DNA of 64,000 nucleotides from contig NZ_SLXI01000002.1 in the NCBI RefSeq assembly GCF_004345785.1, forward strand, positions 384,778 through 448,777, in the 5' to 3' direction. The stretch's first letter is position 1, and every line of letters starts with the position of its first letter. The stretch comes from Bisgaardia hudsonensis (GTDB lineage: Bacteria; Pseudomonadota; Gammaproteobacteria; Enterobacterales; Pasteurellaceae). This document shows positions 57,601 through 64,000 of this stretch, piece by piece. Both the position numbers and the translations under genes were made by a program. Below the pieces are notes generated by a model. That model worked only from the letters and a program-made list of their open reading frames with translations, did no database searches and was not told the DNA's origin.

Positions 57601-60369
57601 TTAATAATCAGTATAAGTTCTTGATAATATCTCTCGTTTACCATTTTGCATTTCAGAAACAATGCCTTGTTCTTCTAATTGCTCCATTATCCGTGCAGCT
57701 CGATTGAATCCTACTCTAAAACGGCGTTGAACAGCAGAAGTCGATGTGGTTCCTGTGCTTGTGACAAATTCAACCACTTGATCAAAAAGATCATCAACCT
57801 CATCCGAACTCTCTCCAAATCCTAAATTTTCATCAGTATCATCTTCGGTGCTTTCTAAGATATTATCAATATAATCTGGTTTGCCTCTTGCTCGCCAATC
57901 ATCTGCGATTTTTGCCACTTCATCGTCGCTCATAAAAGCACCATGTACACGAATAAGTTCTGAAGACCCTTGCCCCGAATAAAGCATATCACCACGTCCG
58001 AGCAATGCTTCCGCTCCAGCTTGATCAAGAATCGTTCTTGAGTCAATTTTACTCGCAACAGTAAAGGCTATTCGACTTGGAATATTGGCTTTTATTAAGC
58101 CGGTAATGACATCAACGGAAGGACGTTGTGTTGCTAAAATCAGATGAATACCTATTGCTCTGGCTTTCTGAGCTAAACGTGCAATCAGTTCTTCAACCTG
58201 TTTACCTGCAACCATCATTAAATCAGCAAACTCATCAACTATAACAACAATATAACTTAATTTTTCTAATGCTGGAGGCAAGGTATCCATTGTATCACCA
58301 GGTTTCCAAACAGGATTAGGAATCGGCATACCTAAAGCATTATATTCATCAATTTTATCATTAAATCCCTCTATATTACGTACTCTTAAAGCGGAAAGTA
58401 ACTGGTAACGACGTTCCATTTCATCAACACACCAACGCAATGCATTAGCTGCTTTTTTCATATCCGTTACGACTTCTGTCAAAAGATGCGGAATGTCATT
58501 ATAAATTGATAATTCTACGACTTTAGGATCAATCATAATAAATTTAACTTGTTCAGGTTTAACTCTGAAAAGCAAACTTAGAATCATTGTATTGACACCA
58601 ACTGATTTACCCGATCCTGTTGCACCCGCAACTAATAAGTGTGGCATTTTAGCTAAATCAACCACTACAGGCTTACCACTAATATCTTTACCTAATGCCA
58701 TTGTTAACAACGAATTAGCATTTCTAAATTCATCACTATCAAGCACATCTTTCAAAGGAACGGTTTGTCTATGCGTATTCGGGGTTTCAATACCAATGTA
58801 AGGTTTACCTGGTATTACCTCCGCAACACGAATAGAACGAAACATTAATGCACGAGATAAATCTGTATCAATATTTGTTACTTTTGATGCTTTTACACCA
58901 GGTTGTAGTTCTAATTCATATCTTGTAACCACGGGACCAACTAGCACATCTCTTACATTTGCTTTTACGTTAAAATTACGTAATTGTTGCTCAATTCGTT
59001 GTGATGTTTCTAAAATTTCTTCTTTGGTAATAGTATGAGCCTCCACTGGTCTATCTTCTAATAGATCGAGTGAGGGCATTGGTGTTGTTGGCTTCGCATT
59101 AGTAACGGCTTTTTGCTGTAATGCGGGATGAATTAGTGTATCCTTATAAGAAGCATAATTAACCACTTTATTTTTATCTTCGTCTGTTGGAATTGACGTA
59201 TCAGCCATAAGATCTTGGCTTTCATTTACAATACGGTTAAATGCATCTTCAGCATTGATTTCCTTTGCTCGTTTAGCCATTTGTTGAAGACGTTGCTCTT
59301 CTAACTGAGCAAATTCAAGCGCTAGATGATTATCTTCTTCAATATCATCAATTATATTTTGGATATTATCGACTTCTGATACTGATTTATTCAATAATTC
59401 CCTCTCTTGTGAAGGTAAAATTCTTACCTTAGGTAATACCTCTTCCGTTGTATTATGAGAAAAATCAAGATCACCAATATTATCTATAGCAGGTGGAACT
59501 AGATCTATGTTTTTCTGTTGTACTAGATTATCTGGTATATCAGGTATCACTGATACCGAAGCATTAATATCAGTCGTTAAATCTTGTTCTTTAGGCTGTT
59601 CTTTATTTCTTAGTCCGTTGATATTAATAAACTGATTGACATCAACTAAATTATCTGAGGCTTTTTGTTCATTTTGTTGCAAATGCTTGGGATTATAAAA
59701 AATAATTTCTTCTAATTCTGTTGTCTTATTTATATTACCATCATTCTTTAAAGCCAAATCTGTCTCATTTTCTTCTTGTATTGAAAGATCATCATTTTTC
59801 ATAATCAGCCAATGATAAAATCTTACTAATAAATTAATCATTGAAATACCAGAGCATAACAAAAATCCAATGATGATAAAAATTGTAGAAAAAAAGAGTA
59901 GTCCAAATTTACCTAATATTGTATAAAAATAGCTAACAAGAAACGAGCCTAACACGCCACCAGAAAGATAATGCTCAATATCAGAATAACTGGTAGTAAA
60001 ATAAATTGTTAAAATAACAGAAACACCCGATAAAAATAAAATTAGTCCAACGCCTCCTAATGCGATCTTTAATTTCGTGATATTTTCACTACCATTTAAT
60101 AATATATAAATTGGTATAAATACCATTAAAAAAGGAATTAAATTGCCAGAATAGCCTAAAAAAGTAAATAATAAATCAATTATCCAAGCACCTAAAAAAC
60201 CTGCTTTATTAATCGTGTATTCATAAGAATTGGCTACCGACCAAGAATTGTCAAAAGGACTATAACTAGACCAAGCTACAACCAAATAACAACCTATAAA
60301 TACAGCCAAAATTAGCAAAAGTTTCACAATATATTGTTGTGGAGAAAGTCTTTCTATAATAAGTTTCAT
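57601..60369 (-). CDS. ftsK: DNA translocase FtsK
   Basis: 922 residues, shorter than E. coli FtsK (1329) because the linker is short. Four to five helices (1-200) anchor it at the septum, a charged linker follows (200-440), then the RecA-like motor with Walker [13 protein letters not shown] and Walker [15 protein letters not shown], and the gamma winged helix ([41 protein letters not shown]) that reads KOPS and triggers XerCD. It follows lrp by 9 bases. Confidence 0.97.
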   Translation of the reverse strand: MKLIIERLSPQQYIVKLLLILAVFIGCYLVVAWSSYSPFDNSWSVANSYEYTINKAGFLGAWIIDLLFTFLGYSGNLIPFLMVFIPIYILLNGSENITKLKIALGGVGLILFLSGVSVILTIYFTTSYSDIEHYLSGGVLGSFLVSYFYTILGKFGLLFFSTIFIIIGFLLCSGISMINLLVRFYHWLIMKNDDLSIQEENETDLALKNDGNINKTTELEEIIFYNPKHLQQNEQKASDNLVDVNQFININGLRNKEQPKEQDLTTDINASVSVIPDIPDNLVQQKNIDLVPPAIDNIGDLDFSHNTTEEVLPKVRILPSQERELLNKSVSEVDNIQNIIDDIEEDNHLALEFAQLEEQRLQQMAKRAKEINAEDAFNRIVNESQDLMADTSIPTDEDKNKVVNYASYKDTLIHPALQQKAVTNAKPTTPMPSLDLLEDRPVEAHTITKEEILETSQRIEQQLRNFNVKANVRDVLVGPVVTRYELELQPGVKASKVTNIDTDLSRALMFRSIRVAEVIPGKPYIGIETPNTHRQTVPLKDVLDSDEFRNANSLLTMALGKDISGKPVVVDLAKMPHLLVAGATGSGKSVGVNTMILSLLFRVKPEQVKFIMIDPKVVELSIYNDIPHLLTEVVTDMKKAANALRWCVDEMERRYQLLSALRVRNIEGFNDKIDEYNALGMPIPNPVWKPGDTMDTLPPALEKLSYIVVIVDEFADLMMVAGKQVEELIARLAQKARAIGIHLILATQRPSVDVITGLIKANIPSRIAFTVASKIDSRTILDQAGAEALLGRGDMLYSGQGSSELIRVHGAFMSDDEVAKIADDWRARGKPDYIDNILESTEDDTDENLGFGESSDEVDDLFDQVVEFVTSTGTTSTSAVQRRFRVGFNRAARIMEQLEEQGIVSEMQNGKREILSRTYTDY

Positions 60370-60378
60370 TGTTATAAA

Positions 60379-60855
60379 TTATTTTAATTGTAAAAAGCTG
60401 GTTTGTTTAACTTCTTCCATTACAACGTAAGTTCTCGTGTCATTAACACCGGGTAAACGTAGTAATGTTGTTCCTAATAATTTTCTATATTCCGCCATAT
60501 CTGCCACTCTCGTTTTCAATAAATAGTCAAAATCACCAGAAACGAGATAGCATTCTTGAATTTCATCTAATTCAAGTACTGCTTTATTAAACTCTTCAAA
60601 AACATCTGGTTTTCCTCGAACTAATGTTATTTCAACAATTACCAATAACGGTGAATTTAAAAGTTCTGGATTTAAAATAGCTCGATACTCGGTAATAATA
60701 CCTTGACGCTCTAATCGTTTCACTCGCTCTAAACAAGGCGTTGGTGAAAGCCCGACTTTTTTTGATAAGTCAATATTAGAAATTTTCCCATTTCGTTGTA
60801 ATTCATTCAGAATAGCTATATCAATACGATCTAATGCTTTCATTTTTTTATCCAT
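60379..60855 (-). CDS. lrp: Leucine-responsive regulator Lrp
   Basis: This 158-residue protein aligns with E. coli Lrp throughout: helix-turn-helix NGKISNIDLSKKVGLSPTPCLERVKRLERQGII, and the RAM domain IQECYLVSGDFDYLLKTRVADMAEYRKLLGTTLLRLPGVNDTRTYVVMEEVK. It is the first gene of the ftsK cluster. The 219-base upstream region is AT-rich and carries no clear feature apart from the radA terminator. Confidence 0.96.
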   Translation of the reverse strand: MDKKMKALDRIDIAILNELQRNGKISNIDLSKKVGLSPTPCLERVKRLERQGIITEYRAILNPELLNSPLLVIVEITLVRGKPDVFEEFNKAVLELDEIQECYLVSGDFDYLLKTRVADMAEYRKLLGTTLLRLPGVNDTRTYVVMEEVKQTSFLQLK

Positions 60856-61036
60856 AATTAACTGACTCTCCCTAAATATATATTTTTTTAAATGATTATT
60901 ATAAATCTTAGAACATTATGCTATTTTTTAACAAAAATGCTACCACTTTTATAGAAAATACTGTTGTAGAGAAAGATTACTATAGATAAATAATAAAATA
61001 CAGGCTTCAGAGTAAAATTAAAAGTCTAGATAATGA

Positions 61037-61058
61037 TTGTAGTGAAAAATCACTACAA
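61037..61058 (-). terminator. Hairpin after radA
   Basis: A 9-bp perfect stem TTGTAGTGA/TCACTACAA with a 4-base loop, 16 bases past the radA stop. The following T-run is weak. Confidence 0.55.
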
Positions 61059-61074
61059 ATAAACAATAAAATCA

Positions 61075-62451
61075 TTAAAAATCATCTAAAATAGACAGAA
61101 CATCAGCTAATTTCTTTACTGTAAAAACTTGCATATTTTGTAAGCTATTCTTAGGTTTATTTGCAAAAGGAACAATGGCTCTTTTGAATCCATGTTTAGC
61201 TGCTTCACTAATACGCTCTTGTCCACTTGGCACTGGTCGAATTTCACCAGCTAATCCAACCTCGCCAAAAACCACTAGATCTCGTGGTAAAGGCACATTT
61301 CTAAAACTCGAGATAAGCGCTAATAATAATGCTAAATCAACGCCCGTTTCTGTCGCTTTTACCCCACCAACAACATTAACAAAAACATCTTGATCCGACA
61401 TTTGTAATCCACCATGTCGATGTAATACTGCCAGTAATAATGCTAAGCGATTATGCTCTAAACCAACAGCAACACGTCTTGGATTAGCTAACATAGAATG
61501 ATCTACTAACGCTTGTATTTCCACCAATAAAGGACGAGTGCCTTCCCAAAGTACAGTAACTGAGCTACCTGCGGTTTGCTCCTCTCCACGACTTAAAAAA
61601 ATGGCAGAGGGATTTTTCACTTCTCGCAAACCTTGTTCTGTCATACCAAAAACCCCAAGTTCATTGACTGCACCAAAACGATTTTTATGGCTACGCAATG
61701 TTCTATAGCGTGAATCCGTTTCTCCTTCGAGTAATATAGAACAATCAATACAATGTTCTAATACTTTAGGTCCCGCTAACGTACCATCTTTTGTTACATG
61801 CCCCACCATAAAAATAGAAACTTGTTTGGTTTTAGCATAACGTGTCAAAAATGCAGCACATTCTCGTACCTGAGCGACACTACCAGGTGATGATTGAATA
61901 TCAGCTAGGTGCATTACTTGAATTGAATCAATCACCATAATTTGTGGTTTTAGTTGATCAGCTAAATTACAAATTTTTTCCACTGATGTTTCAGATAACA
62001 TATTTAACCGATCAGTAGGTAACCCTAACCGATTTGCTCTCATCGCAACTTGTTGTAAACTCTCTTCGCCTGTTACATAAAGTGCGGTCATATTTTTAGC
62101 CAAATTACACATTACTTGTAATAATAAGGTACTTTTACCTGCTCCAGGATGTCCTCCAATTAAAATCGCACTTCCAGGAACAATCCCACCACCGAGTACT
62201 CGATCCAATTCCTGAAAACTACTATTAAAACGTGGCACTTCCTGTAAACTGATTTCGGATAAAGTTTGAATTTTAGCCTGTGTATCGCCTGCATAGCCAC
62301 TAAAACGATCGCCTTTACTTGGCTGAACCGAAATCATTCTTACTTCAGTAATCGTATTCCAGGCTTTGCAAGCAGTACATTGTCCTTGCCAGCGAGAAAA
62401 CTCCGCTCCACAATCATTACATACATATGCTTTTTTAGGAGATTTAGCCAT
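61075..62451 (-). CDS. radA: DNA repair protein RadA (Sms)
   Basis: 458 residues. A C4 zinc finger (CNDCGAEFSRWQGQCTAC), RecA-like ATPase with Walker A GGHPGAGKSTLLL and the RadA motif KNRFG (SHKNRFGAVNELGVF), then an inactive Lon-protease-like domain (VNVVGGVKATETGVDLALLLALISS). It moves recombination branches and is also used in natural transformation, which fits the uptake signals here. It follows the CYTH gene by 10 bases. Confidence 0.97.
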   Translation of the reverse strand: MAKSPKKAYVCNDCGAEFSRWQGQCTACKAWNTITEVRMISVQPSKGDRFSGYAGDTQAKIQTLSEISLQEVPRFNSSFQELDRVLGGGIVPGSAILIGGHPGAGKSTLLLQVMCNLAKNMTALYVTGEESLQQVAMRANRLGLPTDRLNMLSETSVEKICNLADQLKPQIMVIDSIQVMHLADIQSSPGSVAQVRECAAFLTRYAKTKQVSIFMVGHVTKDGTLAGPKVLEHCIDCSILLEGETDSRYRTLRSHKNRFGAVNELGVFGMTEQGLREVKNPSAIFLSRGEEQTAGSSVTVLWEGTRPLLVEIQALVDHSMLANPRRVAVGLEHNRLALLLAVLHRHGGLQMSDQDVFVNVVGGVKATETGVDLALLLALISSFRNVPLPRDLVVFGEVGLAGEIRPVPSGQERISEAAKHGFKRAIVPFANKPKNSLQNMQVFTVKKLADVLSILDDF

Positions 62452-62461
62452 CTATTTATCC

Positions 62462-63511
62462 TTAAACAGTTAATAAAATTAGGTCAAGTTGACGCTTAAC
62501 AAAACGTCCTGTTTCTAACAATGTAAATAACTTATCTATTGCTAACTGATTATTTTTGGTTTTACTATGCTGAGATATAATTTCTTGTATTTCTGTTAAT
62601 AAATATTGGTTTGTTTCAATAATATTAACAAATATTAATTGATCTAAATATGAAATATTTTTCTTCTTTTGTTGCTCAAACAACTCATCTTTAATCAGGT
62701 TATCATTAGTTACATAAAAATGAAAAAGATTAAAAAACATACCGATTCTTTCAATAGTTCTTATAAAATCATCATAAAAAAATGATTTTCCCAAAATAAA
62801 GGTTTCTTCAATCAAATTTTGTTCAAATTGAAATAAATGATATAACTTACTAGGTTCATCAATCGCTAAAAAATATCTCCAATTATCCAACCAATCTTGA
62901 TTATCTAAATTTGTACCTCGGAAAAGTAGATAACCGTATTTTGCTTTGCTGGTTGCACTTAAACGTACACCATTTTCAAAATTTAAATTTCGAATAAAAT
63001 ATAATAGACTTTCAACATTGCCTTTTTTTAATTCAAATTCAAGTTCACAAATAGATTGTGCTAATTCTCTTGATGTAATTTTGCCTTTATCTAGAGCAAT
63101 TTCAATCTCTGTATCACTTCCTACCTCAACTAACCAAAAGTCACGATTAAAGTCAGTACTAAAAACGGCAATCAAGGGCGATTTAGGTAAGTTTTCATGT
63201 AGGGGATAAATATCCTTTATTTTATCTAAATTAGGTTTAAACTCGGATAACGTAACATTATATTCAAGACGAGAATGTAAACCACCTAAGATCTCACCAT
63301 TCGTTTTTAATGTTTGCGTAATAATTTGATTTTCTTTGCGAATTCTAAATCCCATTTTATTATGTGCAAAAAATAAATCTTGGGTATCATAATAGGTATT
63401 TTCTAAAAAAATATTCCCTTTTGATAATATCTTAAAGGCGCTTATTTCTTGACTAAAAAAATTTGCTGCTTCTTCAGAAAGTACTAGCTTTACTTCTATC
63501 TCATTAGTCAT
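62462..63511 (-). CDS. CYTH-domain protein (YgiF-like), short CHAD part
   Basis: 349 residues. The N-terminal CYTH domain shows the EIEVKL metal motif (residues 4-9), YYDTQDLFF, MGFRIRKEN, EIEIALDKG and ELEFELKKG, consistent with an inorganic triphosphatase. The rest (205-349) is helical and much shorter than a full CHAD domain. E. coli YgiF is 433 residues with full CHAD. It is followed by radA, as in Haemophilus. Confidence 0.85.
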   Translation of the reverse strand: MTNEIEVKLVLSEEAANFFSQEISAFKILSKGNIFLENTYYDTQDLFFAHNKMGFRIRKENQIITQTLKTNGEILGGLHSRLEYNVTLSEFKPNLDKIKDIYPLHENLPKSPLIAVFSTDFNRDFWLVEVGSDTEIEIALDKGKITSRELAQSICELEFELKKGNVESLLYFIRNLNFENGVRLSATSKAKYGYLLFRGTNLDNQDWLDNWRYFLAIDEPSKLYHLFQFEQNLIEETFILGKSFFYDDFIRTIERIGMFFNLFHFYVTNDNLIKDELFEQQKKKNISYLDQLIFVNIIETNQYLLTEIQEIISQHSKTKNNQLAIDKLFTLLETGRFVKRQLDLILLTV

Positions 63512-63732
63512 TTATCTATCCTTAAAATTTAGTTCATATTTGAACTTTCTATTGCTAAATTTTACTATATCGTCTGATATATTTATTAATATTTGACGAA
63601 TTTTTCAATAAAAATACCATAGTAAATACTATTATTATCTACTAAATTTCGTTTTTTTACGATTAAAATCGTGAGTTTTTCATTAACATAGGTTAATATA
63701 AATAATTATTAATCTATCTCTAGGAGTCTTTT

Positions 63733-64000
63733 ATGGCAATGAACAATATATTAGGATTGTTTGCCCATTCCCCTTTTAAGCCACTACAAAGTCATTCAAA
63801 TAAAGTAACTGAATGTTGCAGTTTTTTAGTACCTTTTTTTGAACGAACATTTGAAAATAACTGGCAAGAGGCTGAAAAGATTCGCTTGCAAATATCAGAA
63901 GCGGAACGTCAAGCTGATCTTTTAAAACGTGAAATTCGCTTAAAACTACCAACAGGTTTGTTTATGCCGATAAATCGTACTGACTTACTGGAGTTAACCA
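63733..64000 (+). CDS. DUF47/TIGR00153 protein, 5' part only
   Basis: The frame is open to the window end; AGGAG precedes the ATG. The 89 visible residues begin MAMNNILGLFAHSPFKPLQ and continue with WQEAEKIRLQISEAERQADLLKREIRLKLPTGLFMPINRTDLLEL, the PhoU-like DUF47 pattern. Family members sit before a Pit-type phosphate permease gene and probably regulate it; that gene would be outside the window. The 221-base gap from the CYTH gene holds divergent promoters only. Confidence 0.88.
   Translation, partial: MAMNNILGLFAHSPFKPLQSHSNKVTECCSFLVPFFERTFENNWQEAEKIRLQISEAERQADLLKREIRLKLPTGLFMPINRTDLLELT

Overview
The window is a 64 kb piece of an AT-rich Pasteurellaceae chromosome. At least thirteen perfect copies of the nine-base Haemophilus-type DNA uptake signal (AAGTGCGGT or its complement) are scattered through it. 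Gene order also fits the family: orn followed by tRNA-Gly, metY-rimP-nusA-infB-rbfA-truB, pgpB next to ribA, lrp-ftsK-lolA-rarA-serS, and radA-CYTH-DUF47. I cannot name the species from the sequence alone.

Layout. 1-0.5 kb: the end of orn and two tRNA-Gly genes. 0.6-6.6 kb: a redox-type locus (nitroreductase, pirin, DoxX, LysR regulator) with an alpha-L-fucosidase/PTS EIIC pair sitting inside it; a perfect CRP core lies upstream of the fucosidase. 6.7-13 kb: the translation and transcription operon, with initiator tRNA at its head. 13-15 kb: small envelope and unknown genes, including a 43-residue lipoprotein. 15-17.5 kb: an alanine/sodium symporter and NagK. 17.7-27.2 kb: a sugar uptake locus in which a hybrid sensor kinase and an OmpR-type regulator flank a ribose-class ABC transporter, followed by fructokinase and xylulokinase-like genes. 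27.3-30.8 kb: pgpB, ribA, accA, pdxY. 30.9-42.2 kb: a type I secretion locus (HlyD, HlyB, and a 2028-residue RTX protein with a FrpC/ApxIVA-like self-processing module and a lipase-type GHSLG motif), plus two copies of a small membrane protein gene, one of them ending early at a G9 tract. 42.4-50.1 kb: tilS, a DUF945 protein, a peptide-binding lipoprotein, ybaN and prlC. 50.3-64 kb: degS-ribD-nrdR, tehB, serS, rarA, lolA, ftsK, lrp, radA, a CYTH protein and the start of a DUF47 gene.

The most unusual parts are three. First, the RTX locus has a duplicated small partner gene, a 19-codon relic of a second RTX gene and a mononucleotide tract that decides the reading frame. Second, the ABC sugar locus may use its own ribose-type binding protein as co-sensor for a TorS-like kinase. 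Third, a TATCT-N13-AGATA element is shared by the pirin and doxX/lysR promoters on both sides of the fucosidase insert. Functions come from recognised motifs and remembered family sequences; no database search was possible.
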